A stretch of 64,000 nt of DNA from Clostridium paraputrificum. Lineage in GTDB: Bacteria > Bacillota > Clostridia > Clostridiales > Clostridiaceae. Below, piece by piece: positions 1 to 8,200 of the stretch (its first letter is position 1; each line of letters begins with the position of its first letter). A program made the position numbers and the translations under genes. Location of the stretch: positions 363,501 to 427,500 of the forward strand of contig NZ_UAWH01000014.1 of the NCBI RefSeq assembly GCF_900447045.1. The letters are read 5' to 3'. Below the pieces are notes generated by a model. That model made no database searches and was not told where the DNA came from. It saw only the letters and a list, made by a program, of their open reading frames with translations.

Positions 1-54
1 GATGGAAGAAATATATAGTATTAAATCATAGTAAGCTTTGGGAGAGATAGGAAT

Positions 55-852
55 ATGAATAAAGAGATTATATTGAGGATAACTCATGCAAAGTTCAAGT
101 TTACCTATGTTGAAGAACAGATTGCTGAGTATTTTCTAGGAAATAATAAACCAATGTCAATAAATGATTTGGCTGAGTTACTATGTGTTTCACCTGCATC
201 AATCACAAGATTTTGTAAAAAGATAGGGCTTAATAACTATAAGGAACTTATATATTTATATAAAGAGCATCTTAAAGAAAATGATAAAATTAATATGAAT
301 AATATTTCTGTAGACTTACAAAAATCATACTTTAAAATCTTTAATCAAATTGATGGAAGCTTTAATAGGGAGAAGATTGAGGAGATTTGCGATTTAATAC
401 ATAGCTATAGATTTATGCATATTTTTGCATTAGGTTTAAGTGCAACAGCAGCTCAAGATTTTAAGTTTAGATTTTCTAGAATGGGGAAATTTATAGAAGT
501 AATTTATGATAAAGATGCTATAGATATGGCTACGGCAGTAATAGAAGAAGGAGACTTGGTATTTATATTTACTTTAAGAGGGAATAAATACCTACAAAAA
601 TGTGCAAAAGCCTTAAAGGAAAAGGGAGCTAAACTTGTAGTTATTACAGGAAATGAACATACTAAATTAAATGAATATGCAGATATAATTATAGTTACTG
701 CTAATCTTTCTGGGGAAGAATCAACAGGAATGATATCTGCTCAAATTCCTATTTTAATACAAATAGATTTAATTCACTATTATTATGTAAGGAAATATAA
801 AGAAGTTTTAGAAGCATGGGTTTCAACGGAAAAGGTATTTAATAAAGAGTAA
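55..852 (+). CDS. MurR/RpiR family transcriptional regulator (HTH + SIS)
   Basis: 265-residue DNA-binding regulator of the RpiR type. The first ~75 residues form the HTH_6 fold (the stretch LAELLCVSPASITRFCKKIG is the helix-turn-helix), and residues ~105-240 look like a SIS sugar-phosphate-binding domain (IFALGLSATAAQDFKFRF). Family members sense phosphorylated sugars and control sugar catabolic genes. The start ATG follows a GGGAGAGATAGG stretch. It ends a few bases before the ribosome site of a ROK kinase gene on the same strand, so the two are probably co-transcribed and the regulator may respond to the kinase product or its pathway. The true sugar cannot be told from the sequence. The upstream part of the operon, if any, lies outside the window. 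Confidence 0.9.
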   Translation: MNKEIILRITHAKFKFTYVEEQIAEYFLGNNKPMSINDLAELLCVSPASITRFCKKIGLNNYKELIYLYKEHLKENDKINMNNISVDLQKSYFKIFNQIDGSFNREKIEEICDLIHSYRFMHIFALGLSATAAQDFKFRFSRMGKFIEVIYDKDAIDMATAVIEEGDLVFIFTLRGNKYLQKCAKALKEKGAKLVVITGNEHTKLNEYADIIIVTANLSGEESTGMISAQIPILIQIDLIHYYYVRKYKEVLEAWVSTEKVFNKE

Positions 853-873
853 TATATGGGGAGGATTTTAGAG

Positions 874-1758
874 ATGTATGCATGTTTAGATATAGGAGGT
901 ACTTCTATAAAAGTAGGTATTTCTGATAAGAATGGTAATTTAACTAATAAAGATAATTTAAAGGTTTCTGATGAGTTTAGTGTTATTATAGATGGAATTG
1001 TAAATTGGATAGAAGAAATAAGAAAAAGCTATGATATAGAAGGTATAGCAATTAGTGCTCCAGGAGCTGTAAATAGTAAAACTGGGGTGATTGGGGGAGC
1101 AAGTGCACTTCCATGTATTCACGGACCAAATTGGAAGGAAGTTTTATGTGAAAAAACAGGATTACCTATAAGTATTGAAAATGATGCAAACTGTGCAGCT
1201 TTAGCAGAGGCTTTTTCAGGTAAGGGAAAAGATTTAAATGATATATTATTTGTGGTATGTGGTACTGGAATTGGTGGCGCAATAATAAAAGATGGGAAAA
1301 TTCATCATGGCAAACATCTTCATGGGGGAGAAGTTGGATATATGCTTATGGAAGAATCTAATGGTGAATATTTAAACTTTAGTGAAGTTGCATCTACAAT
1401 GTCTTTTGTTAGAAAGGTAAGAAAGCACTATAATGATGATTCATGGAACGGAGAAAGTGTTTTTGAAGCAGCAGAAAAAGGCGACGAAGTATGTAGGGGG
1501 GCTATAGATACTTTCTATAAGAATCTAGCAAAAGGAATATTTAATTTACAACATATTTATGATCCAGAGATAATTTTGTTAGGTGGGGCAATTAGTAATA
1601 GGGAAGATTTTATTGATAGAATAAATGAAAAGTTATTGATCATAAGAGAAAAGATAAATATAGATACCCTTATGCCAAATATAGATACATGTACTCATAA
1701 AAAGGACGCTAATTTAGTTGGAGCTTTAGCTAACTTTTTAATGGAGCATGGAGAATAA
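874..1758 (+). CDS. ROK family sugar kinase
   Basis: 294-residue ATP-dependent hexose kinase of the ROK family. The N-terminal phosphate-binding motif CLDIGGTSIKVG and the second nucleotide-binding stretch VVCGTGIGGAI are clear, and IENDANCAALAEA carries the catalytic Asp region. I prefer the ATG at 874, because the in-frame ATG at 856 overlaps the strong GGGGAGG ribosome site at 858-864. The usual ROK zinc cluster (CxCG...C after the GGEVG/GHxx motif) is absent: after LHGGEVGYM there are no cysteines, as in several clostridial and listerial ROK proteins. It lies directly after the RpiR regulator. Candidate substrates are glucose, N-acetylmannosamine or another amino sugar; I cannot decide. 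Confidence 0.85.
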   Translation: MYACLDIGGTSIKVGISDKNGNLTNKDNLKVSDEFSVIIDGIVNWIEEIRKSYDIEGIAISAPGAVNSKTGVIGGASALPCIHGPNWKEVLCEKTGLPISIENDANCAALAEAFSGKGKDLNDILFVVCGTGIGGAIIKDGKIHHGKHLHGGEVGYMLMEESNGEYLNFSEVASTMSFVRKVRKHYNDDSWNGESVFEAAEKGDEVCRGAIDTFYKNLAKGIFNLQHIYDPEIILLGGAISNREDFIDRINEKLLIIREKINIDTLMPNIDTCTHKKDANLVGALANFLMEHGE

Positions 1759-1804
1759 TAATAAAGCTTCTATGATATAAACTCATAGAAGCTTTATTAT
1801 TATT
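1754..1804. terminator. Bidirectional intrinsic terminator
   Basis: Perfect inverted repeat with a stem of about 21 bp (AATAAAGCTTCTATGA / TCATAGAAGCTTTATT core) and a short loop, sitting between convergent genes; A/T-runs on both flanks give U-tails in both directions. Confidence 0.85.
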
Positions 1805-2267
1805 CTAATATTTCAAGTATTTCTACAGTATAATTTGTACCAGGAGCATTAACTTCAACTATATCACCAGCTTTTTTACCAGCTAGTGCTTTTCCTAAAT
1901 CTGATTCTATACTTATCATCATATTTTCAGGATCTAGATCCATTGTAGTAACTAATGTAATTACATCTTCATCATTATCTTCAACAAACTTTATTCTAGC
2001 TTTACTGTTAATTCCTAATACAGTTTTATCTACATTTTCATCATCAATAACTGTAGCAGTTGAAATCATAGATAATAAATATTGTATTCTGTTATCATTT
2101 TCTCTATAGTTAGCACAAGCTTCTTTATACTCAGCATTTTCAGATCTATCACCATGAGCTGCTGCAATTAACTTTTCTTTTGCTATTTCAGCCCTTTTAA
2201 CAGTCATTCTATAATCTAATTCTTCTTGTAATTTTTTCATATTTTCGTGAGTAAGTATATTATTCAT
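1800..2267 (-). CDS. greA: GreA/GreB family transcription elongation factor
   Basis: 155-residue Gre factor, the usual GreA length. The N-terminal coiled-coil carries the characteristic acidic tip region (AAHGDRSENAEYKEA), which inserts into the RNA polymerase secondary channel and stimulates transcript cleavage in backtracked complexes. The C-terminal FKBP-like domain ends IESDLGKALAGKKAGDIVEV. The start ATG is preceded by GGGGAGG. It is transcribed alone, convergent with the ROK kinase. Clostridia often carry a second Gre-like protein, so this may be a paralogue and not the main GreA. Confidence 0.88.
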   Translation of the reverse strand: MNNILTHENMKKLQEELDYRMTVKRAEIAKEKLIAAAHGDRSENAEYKEACANYRENDNRIQYLLSMISTATVIDDENVDKTVLGINSKARIKFVEDNDEDVITLVTTMDLDPENMMISIESDLGKALAGKKAGDIVEVNAPGTNYTVEILEILE

Positions 2268-2373
2268 AGATATAAACCTCCCCTAAATCTATTACCTTAA
2301 TATTATATAAATATATATAAGAAAATGAAAGGTATTTCTAAATAAGTGTGGTTGAATTAATAGTATATAATTT

Positions 2374-2397
2374 ACAAAGGGTGCTTAAAACCCTTGT
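2374..2397 (+). other. Small hairpin in the leader region of the next gene
   Basis: AAGGGT / ACCCTT arms around a 7-base loop, without a U-run after it. The rest of 2268-2496 is AT-rich and shows no gene. The hairpin may be a leader structure of the 2497 gene; weak evidence. Confidence 0.3.
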
Positions 2398-2496
2398 GTT
2401 AACTTAATATTTTAGGAACTGATATGTTTTTATGTATAGAGAGGAATTTATAGTTTATAATTATAAAAGAATTATTATGTATTGAAGGAGAAATAA

Positions 2497-3102
2497 ATGA
2501 TTAATTTAGATGAACTAAAGCTGATAACTTCCCAAGAATTATTAGAACAGTTATATGGTAAAAATTTAGAAACAAAGAAGGATGTTTTAGAATATATTGA
2601 GAGAACAAAAATACTTAAGGGGGAAGGAGTACCTCAAGAGCTTATTGATGATACTTATAAATTAATTGATGAAAGTATAGATAATATGAAGTCTAAGGTT
2701 AAGCCTAATACAATAATGTTCTTAAAGAATACTCTAAAGTCTTCTCTAGGAAAGCTAGTGAAAGAAAAGAAAGAAAATAAACCTGAAAGTGGGTTTATTA
2801 AATTCTTTAAAAAAGCATATCCAGAAGGGAAGAGAAATAGGAATTTTACTTATGTATTAATGGATAATAGTAAAATTTCTGCTGAACAAATTTGGACTAC
2901 TTTAACTTATATAAATAGACAGTATTTAAAAGATAATCTAACTATTTCTAGTGAAGAGAAAAAAGAAATTATAGATATGATTCAAAGAATGTTAGATAAG
3001 AGGGATATTAAATATGTAAATCAAATAAAGAGTATGGATAAACTTCTAAAAATGCTTAATATTAAAATAAAAGAAGAAAAAGGAAGTTTTAAAGTAAAGT
3101 AG
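2497..3102 (+). CDS. Hypothetical protein, helical, lysine-rich
   Basis: 201-residue protein that I do not recognise. It is almost entirely charged and alpha-helical by inspection, with no signal peptide or membrane segment, so it should be cytoplasmic. The middle (SGFIKFFKKAYPEGKRNRNFTYV) is basic and could touch nucleic acid or membrane, but that is only a guess. Start ATG has an AAGGAG site 6 bases upstream, and a terminator follows directly, so it is a single-gene unit and clearly expressed. No partner gene is evident: GreA is divergent upstream and a MATE exporter follows. Confidence 0.75.
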   Translation: MINLDELKLITSQELLEQLYGKNLETKKDVLEYIERTKILKGEGVPQELIDDTYKLIDESIDNMKSKVKPNTIMFLKNTLKSSLGKLVKEKKENKPESGFIKFFKKAYPEGKRNRNFTYVLMDNSKISAEQIWTTLTYINRQYLKDNLTISSEEKKEIIDMIQRMLDKRDIKYVNQIKSMDKLLKMLNIKIKEEKGSFKVK

Positions 3103-3106
3103 CAAA

Positions 3107-3134
3107 GGCCGTCAATACTTATTGACGGCTTTTA
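3107..3134 (+). terminator. Intrinsic terminator
   Basis: GCCGTCAAT / ATTGACGGC stem with a 4-base loop followed by TTTT, just after the stop codon of the hypothetical gene. Confidence 0.85.
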
Positions 3135-3207
3135 TAATGTTACTAATTAGGAAAAGTATGGTATATTTATAAGAGATATCTTGGAAGTTAGTGGCAGGGG
3201 GATTATT

Positions 3208-4539
3208 ATGTTAGACATGACAAAAGGGAATAGTAATAAGCTTATAATTAAGTTTGCATTACCTATGATTTTGGGAAATATATTCCAGCAATTATATAAC
3301 CTTGTAGATACTATTGTAGTTGGAAGGTTCGTTGGACCAGAGGCATTAGCTGCTGTTGGTTCTTCTTTTGCAATAGTAACTTTTATAACATCAATAATAA
3401 TTGGCTTATCTATGGGGGTAGGAGTTATACTGGCTCAAAGCTATGGTTCTAAAGAAAATGATAAATTTAAAGAAATATCTATTACCTCTTTTATATTTAT
3501 TGGGGGTATTACTTTAATATTGATGGTAATTTCTCTAATATCCATAAACTTATTGTTGGATTTATTTAATATGCCATCAGAATTATTAGGGGTAGCTAAA
3601 GAATATTTAATAATAATTTTATTAGGACTTGGATTTACTTTTATATATAATTTAGCAACTGCTATTTTAAGAGCAATAGGGGACTCTAAAAGACCTTTAT
3701 ATTTTTTAATTATTGCTTCAGTAATTAACGTAGTGATAGATTTAGTTTTTGTAATAAATTTTAATTTAGGTGTAAAAGGAGTTGCACTTGCAACAATAAT
3801 TGCTCAAGGGGTTTCAGCAATTCTGAGTATTATATATGTATTTAAGAATATATCCTTTATAAAATTTGAGAGAAAAGATATTAGAATTAAAAAGGATACT
3901 TTGAAGCTAGTAGCTAATTATTCTATTCTAACTTCAGTTCAACAATCAATAATGAATTTTGGAATACTTATAGTTCAAGGGCTAGTTAATACATTTGGAG
4001 TAACTGTAATGGCAGCTTTTGCAGCAGGAGTAAAAATAGATTCTATAGCTTATATGCCAGTTCAGGATTTTGGAAATGCTTTTTCAACTTATGTGGCACA
4101 AAACAAAGGGGCTGGAAAGCCTGAAAGAATAAAAGAAGGTGTTAAAGGAGCAATTAAAATAATAATAGCTTTTTGCTTCTTTGTATCAACTTTGATTTTA
4201 GTCTTTTCTAAGAATATAATGCTTCTATTTGTAGATAAAGGTGAGGAAGAAGTTATAAGGCTTGGAGTTGAATATATATCAGTAGTTGCAATTTTTTATG
4301 TTCTTATAGGATTTTTATTTATGTTCTATGGTCTTTATAGAGGACTTGGTATGTTAAAAATGTCTATTATTTTAACTATAATCTCTTTAGGAAGTAGGGT
4401 TATACTTTCATATATTCTATCTGCAACTACTTTAGGCGCAAATGGAATATGGTGGTCAATACCTATTGGATGGGCATTAGCAGATGGAGTTGGTTTTTAT
4501 ATTTACAGAAAATCACGAACGATATTAAATAAAAAATAA
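3208..4539 (+). CDS. MATE family multidrug/cation efflux transporter
   Basis: 443-residue inner-membrane antiporter of the MATE superfamily, with about twelve hydrophobic helices. The opening TKGNSNKLIIKFALPMILGNIFQQLYNLVDTIVVGRFVG is the typical NorM/DinF-type first helix, and the second half repeats the fold (PVQDFGNAFSTYVAQNKGAG). Such proteins expel drugs or metabolites by Na+ or H+ antiport. An in-frame TTG at 3181 exists, but the ATG at 3208 has the better AGGGGG ribosome site 6 bases away. It stands alone between two terminator-bounded genes; the substrate is not predictable. Confidence 0.9.
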   Translation: MLDMTKGNSNKLIIKFALPMILGNIFQQLYNLVDTIVVGRFVGPEALAAVGSSFAIVTFITSIIIGLSMGVGVILAQSYGSKENDKFKEISITSFIFIGGITLILMVISLISINLLLDLFNMPSELLGVAKEYLIIILLGLGFTFIYNLATAILRAIGDSKRPLYFLIIASVINVVIDLVFVINFNLGVKGVALATIIAQGVSAILSIIYVFKNISFIKFERKDIRIKKDTLKLVANYSILTSVQQSIMNFGILIVQGLVNTFGVTVMAAFAAGVKIDSIAYMPVQDFGNAFSTYVAQNKGAGKPERIKEGVKGAIKIIIAFCFFVSTLILVFSKNIMLLFVDKGEEEVIRLGVEYISVVAIFYVLIGFLFMFYGLYRGLGMLKMSIILTIISLGSRVILSYILSATTLGANGIWWSIPIGWALADGVGFYIYRKSRTILNKK

Positions 4540-4546
4540 AAATAAT

Positions 4547-4576
4547 TTGTGTATTTGCAGTTGTATATGGTAAAAT
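4547..4576 (+). promoter_or_regulatory. Likely promoter of the first adenine deaminase gene
   Basis: TTGTGT, an 18-base spacer and an extended -10 (TGGTAAAAT), about 70 bases before the start codon. Confidence 0.45.
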
Positions 4577-4645
4577 TGGGGTGAGATTTAAAATAATGTG
4601 TTGAAATATAAAGAATATTATAATAAGTAATTAGGGAGAGGTTAT

Positions 4646-6445
4646 ATGTTTAATAAATTTAATGTGAAACCATTATGGGAAGTAAGTAAGAAAATTGTTG
4701 CTGTATCTCAAGGATATCAATCAGCAGATATAGTAATTACAAATGCAAAGCTTATAAATGTATGCACTAGAGAAGTAATTGATAATACTGATGTTGCAAT
4801 TAGTGAAGGAAGAATTGCTTTAGTTGGAGATGCAAAGCATTGTGTAGGGGAAGGAACAGAAGTAATTGATGCAAAGGGACAGTATATAGCTCCTGGATTT
4901 TTAGATGGTCATATCCATGTTGAATCATCAATGCTTAGTGTTAGTGAATATGCACGTTCAGTAGTACCTCATGGTACTGTAGGAATATATATGGATCCAC
5001 ATGAAATTTGTAATGTACTTGGGTTAAATGGTGTACGTTATATGATAGAAGATGGTAAGGGAACACCACTTAAGAATATGGTAACTACTCCATCATGCGT
5101 GCCAGCAGTTCCAGGATTCGAGGATACAGGGGCAGCAGTAGGACCTGAAGATGTTGCAGAAACTATGAAGTGGGATGAAGTTGTTGGTCTTGGAGAAATG
5201 ATGAATTTCCCAGGAATATTATATTCTACAGATCATGCACATGGAGTAGTAGGAGAAACATTAAAAGCTAACAAGATAGTAACAGGACATTATTCTCTTC
5301 CTGAAACAGGGAAGGGGTTAAATGGATATATAGCATCAGGAGTAAGATGTTGTCATGAATCTACAAGAGCAGAAGATGCATTAGCAAAGATGAGACTTGG
5401 AATGTATTCAATGTTTAGAGAAGGTTCTGCATGGCATGATTTAAAGGAAGTTAGTAAGTCAATTACTGCAAATGAGGTGGATAGTAGATTTGCAATATTA
5501 ATATCTGATGATACACATCCACATACTTTACTTAAGGATGGACACTTAGATCATATTATAAGAAGAGCTATTGAAGAAGGAATAGATCCACTAGTAGCAA
5601 TACAAATGGTTACTATAAATTGTGCTCAATGTTTCCAAATGGATCATGAATTAGGGTCAATAACTCCAGGAAAATGTGCAGATATAGTTTTTATAGATGA
5701 TTTAAATAAGATTAATATAACAAAGGTTATTATAGATGGTAACGTAGTTGCTGAAAATGGAGTTTTAACAACTGAAATAGCAGAGTACCATTATCCAGAA
5801 GATGCAATGAATTCAATGCATATAAAGGAAGAAATAACTCCAAAATCATTTGATATATTAGCTGAAGGTAAAGATAAGGTTAATGCAAGAGTTATAGAAA
5901 TTATTCCAGCAAGGGTTGGAACATATGAAAGACATATTGAATTAGAAGTTAAAGATGGAAAAGTTCAATGTGATGTAAGTAAAGATGTTCTAAAGGCAGC
6001 TGTATTTGAAAGACACCATGAAACAGGTAAAGTTGGATACGGATTTGTAAAAGGCTTTGGAATTAAAGGGGGAGCAATGGCTGCGACAGTTGCTCACGAT
6101 GCTCATAATTTATTGGTTGTAGGAACAAATGATGAAGATATGGCTTTAGCTGCTAACACATTAGTTGAATGTGGTGGTGGTATGGTAGCTGTTAAAGATG
6201 GTAAGGTATTAGGATTAGTTCCACTTCCAATAGCAGGACTTATGAGTGATAGGCCGTTAGCTGAGATGGCTGAAAAGGTTGAAGGTTTAGATAAGGCATG
6301 GAAAGAAATTGGATGTGATATTGTATCTCCATTTATGACAATGGCTTTAATTCCACTTGCTTGTTTACCAGAATTAAGACTAACTAACAGAGGATTAGTT
6401 GATTGCACAAAGTTTGAACTTGTTCCACTATTCGTAGAAGAATAA
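4646..6445 (+). CDS. ade: Adenine deaminase (first copy)
   Basis: 599-residue metal-dependent amidohydrolase that converts adenine to hypoxanthine and ammonia in purine salvage. The metal-binding motif GHIHVESS lies at ~88-95, followed by DPHEICNVLG, a conserved CCHES segment and ISDDTHPHTLL; the C-terminal domain has the family GGGMVAVKDGKVLGLVPLPIAGLMS stretch near the end. Length is normal. AGGGAGAGG precedes the ATG. It is monocistronic, with its own promoter and terminator. A second, diverged copy lies at 62104-63885 next to other purine genes, so this isolated copy may be the housekeeping one. Their relative activities cannot be judged here. Confidence 0.92.
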   Translation: MFNKFNVKPLWEVSKKIVAVSQGYQSADIVITNAKLINVCTREVIDNTDVAISEGRIALVGDAKHCVGEGTEVIDAKGQYIAPGFLDGHIHVESSMLSVSEYARSVVPHGTVGIYMDPHEICNVLGLNGVRYMIEDGKGTPLKNMVTTPSCVPAVPGFEDTGAAVGPEDVAETMKWDEVVGLGEMMNFPGILYSTDHAHGVVGETLKANKIVTGHYSLPETGKGLNGYIASGVRCCHESTRAEDALAKMRLGMYSMFREGSAWHDLKEVSKSITANEVDSRFAILISDDTHPHTLLKDGHLDHIIRRAIEEGIDPLVAIQMVTINCAQCFQMDHELGSITPGKCADIVFIDDLNKINITKVIIDGNVVAENGVLTTEIAEYHYPEDAMNSMHIKEEITPKSFDILAEGKDKVNARVIEIIPARVGTYERHIELEVKDGKVQCDVSKDVLKAAVFERHHETGKVGYGFVKGFGIKGGAMAATVAHDAHNLLVVGTNDEDMALAANTLVECGGGMVAVKDGKVLGLVPLPIAGLMSDRPLAEMAEKVEGLDKAWKEIGCDIVSPFMTMALIPLACLPELRLTNRGLVDCTKFELVPLFVEE

Positions 6446-6452
6446 TAAAAAG

Positions 6453-6499
6453 TAAGACCAAATAAGAGTGAATAATATTCTTATTTGGTCTTAAATTTT
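6453..6499 (+). terminator. Intrinsic terminator after ade
   Basis: 15-bp stem TAAGACCAAATAAGA / TCTTATTTGGTCTTA and a T-rich tail. Confidence 0.85.
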
Positions 6500-6528
6500 T
6501 ATATAATTATAATTTTATAAAAAATAGC

Positions 6529-6560
6529 AAAAAAAGAAAGATGATGGGTACTCATCTTTC
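6529..6560 (-). terminator. Intrinsic terminator for the HTH-TPR regulator unit
   Basis: On the minus strand GAAAGATGA / TCATCTTTC stem with a 7-base loop followed by TTTTTT. It lies after the 29-residue ORF, so that ORF is inside the same transcript as the regulator. Confidence 0.8.
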
Positions 6561-6598
6561 AACTATGGTATAAAAGGGTATTGAGAATTTATGAGAGG

Positions 6599-6688
6599 TT
6601 ATATGGTCAATAACCAATTACTATGATACGACATTTTGTCGAAAAAGCCAATACCTTTTTTAAAAAAATATGTAGAAATTTTATCCAT
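6599..6688 (-). CDS. Candidate 29-residue peptide coupled to the HTH-TPR regulator
   Basis: Reading the minus strand, the stop codon of the regulator (TAA) overlaps an ATG (TAATG), which opens a 29-codon frame: it begins MDKISTYFFKKGIGFFDK and ends SNWLLTI. The overlap permits translational coupling without an own ribosome site. The frame ends 38 bases before the terminator. Regulators of the RRNPP type (Rap, NprR, PlcR, clostridial Qsr) are often followed by a short propeptide gene in exactly this place, which is why I list it. Against it: the peptide has no textbook export signal, although it is basic and amphipathic, and a frame this short can occur by chance. Treat as a candidate only. 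Confidence 0.4.
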   Translation of the reverse strand: MDKISTYFFKKGIGFFDKMSYHSNWLLTI

Positions 6689-7920
6689 TACTTAAGGAAT
6701 AAAGCATCTTTGTACCTTCTGTTATGAATATAGTACTCTTTTAGATAGGAAATAAATACTTTTCTCAATTCTACAAGTTGAGTAATGTCATCAACAATAT
6801 ATATTAATAATCCTTCCCAAATAGGACTTTTAATATAATTTTCATTTTCAATATAAAAATTAAATAACTTAAATAATATATTAGCTAAATCCTTACTTAT
6901 ATGCTCTAAAGATTGAGGAGTATCTAGCTTAGTTATTGAATTCTTTAAATTCTCTTTATCTTCTAAAGTAAAATATATTAAACACTCTATAACTGAATCA
7001 GGAATAATCATTCTGTGATCTATTAATCCAGAGTTCTTTTTTAAGTATTTCAAAGAAGTATTATAGTCTTGTATTTTAAAATATGACCAAGCAAGCATTG
7101 AATTAATATACTCAATATAATAGGAATTATTAATCTTTTCAGCCATTCTAAGAGACATTTTTAAGTAATTTATGGCATCTGCATGATTATCTAGCATGAA
7201 ATATACTTCAGCTGTTTTTTCATAACTTTCCATTATACTAATAAAGTTTCCTTCCTCTACATATAAAGCTAATGCCCTTTTTATTGAATCATATGCTTTA
7301 ATTGGGTTATTTTCCACTCTATAAACATAGGAAAGCCAGTAATAACCATGACCATTTTCTTTATAGTTTAGCGCTTTTTCAATATATCTTTTTCCTTCGG
7401 ATATATCTCCTGTAATATTTAAGATATCAACACCAATATAGAAGTTATATAATGACTCTTGCTTGGGAGATAATAAATCAAAAGCTGAAAGTATTGATTC
7501 TTTGGCACCTTCAAATTTATCTCTCTCTGGAGTACTACAATATCTAGCTAGTTTGACCAAATAATAGTCAAGTATAAGAGGAGATGTAATAAAGTCATCT
7601 TCATGCTTTTCTATATCACTGAATATTTTATTTGTATAATCAAATTCATTAAAATTAAGATCATTAAGAAATCTCTCAAATGATTTTAAGCCTTTTTCTA
7701 TAAATTCAGGACTATCGTTGAATTTTAGGCCAAGTCTTTCAAAAAGAATAGATATAACATCATCACTTGGAAGTAATTCACCATTCTCGATACGGCTTAA
7801 GTAGGATGGTACACAGATTCCTTTTGCAAGAGCTTTTTGACTCATATTCTTCTTAATTCTATTTAATCTAACTATTGATCCAATAACTTTCTGATTATTT
7901 TTGTATAAAACATCATTCAT
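6688..7920 (-). CDS. HTH-TPR transcriptional regulator, RRNPP-like
   Basis: 410-residue cytoplasmic regulator. Residues ~12-68 are an XRE/HTH_3 domain (MSQKALAKGICVPSYLSRIENG), and the rest is a series of helical hairpins that read as tetratricopeptide repeats (YYWLSYVYRVENNPIKAYDSIKRALALY; AEVYFMLDNHADAINYLKMSLRMAEK). This HTH-plus-TPR layout and length fit the RRNPP peptide-sensing regulators; the TPR part would bind a short imported peptide. It is divergent from the alpha-glucosidase that opens the glycogen/maltodextrin cluster, so it may control that cluster. Start ATG has GAGAGG upstream. A 29-codon frame overlaps its stop. It could also be a non-peptide HTH-TPR regulator; no ligand can be proved. 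Confidence 0.8.
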   Translation of the reverse strand: MNDVLYKNNQKVIGSIVRLNRIKKNMSQKALAKGICVPSYLSRIENGELLPSDDVISILFERLGLKFNDSPEFIEKGLKSFERFLNDLNFNEFDYTNKIFSDIEKHEDDFITSPLILDYYLVKLARYCSTPERDKFEGAKESILSAFDLLSPKQESLYNFYIGVDILNITGDISEGKRYIEKALNYKENGHGYYWLSYVYRVENNPIKAYDSIKRALALYVEEGNFISIMESYEKTAEVYFMLDNHADAINYLKMSLRMAEKINNSYYIEYINSMLAWSYFKIQDYNTSLKYLKKNSGLIDHRMIIPDSVIECLIYFTLEDKENLKNSITKLDTPQSLEHISKDLANILFKLFNFYIENENYIKSPIWEGLLIYIVDDITQLVELRKVFISYLKEYYIHNRRYKDALFLK

Positions 7921-8100
7921 TTATTAAACCTCTCATTTGTAAAATTTTGTTCATTTCCTTAAGGTTAACATAGCAAAAATATTTAAGTCAATGTTTACAT
8001 GCTATTTTTAACATAATAAGACTATAAATTGTATGAGAATTTCATAGTAAAATTATATGCTTAAAAAATGATTTTTATATCATATTTCACAAGGGATTAT

Positions 8101-8143
8101 ATTTCATAAATCGTTGAAATAGGTGAAGTCACTTTGTTACTAT
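8101..8143 (+). promoter_or_regulatory. Promoter and inverted repeat upstream of the alpha-glucosidase
   Basis: ATTTCA (8101-8106) and TGAAAT (8115-8120) form an inverted repeat around a TTGAAA -35 (8114-8119); an 18-base spacer leads to a TACTAT -10 (8138-8143). The same hexamers in opposite order occur just before the malQ -35. The remaining DNA from 7921 to 8200 holds no gene. Confidence 0.4.
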
Positions 8144-8200
8144 AAAATTAAAATATAGGTAGTTAATAGTTATAAATGATTGTAATTTAAGGAGGAGTTT

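Noticed and set aside
856..873. Upstream ATG for the ROK kinase
   Set aside because: It overlaps the strong GGGGAGG ribosome site of the ATG at 874, which has the proper spacing and directly starts the conserved motif.
6103..6408. 101-residue minus-strand frame inside the first adenine deaminase gene
   Set aside because: It mirrors the codon pattern of the deaminase gene, has no ribosome site and no recognisable domain. The same holds for other antisense frames within large genes (e.g. 10072-10332, 16568-16921, 43893-44153, 60973-61284).
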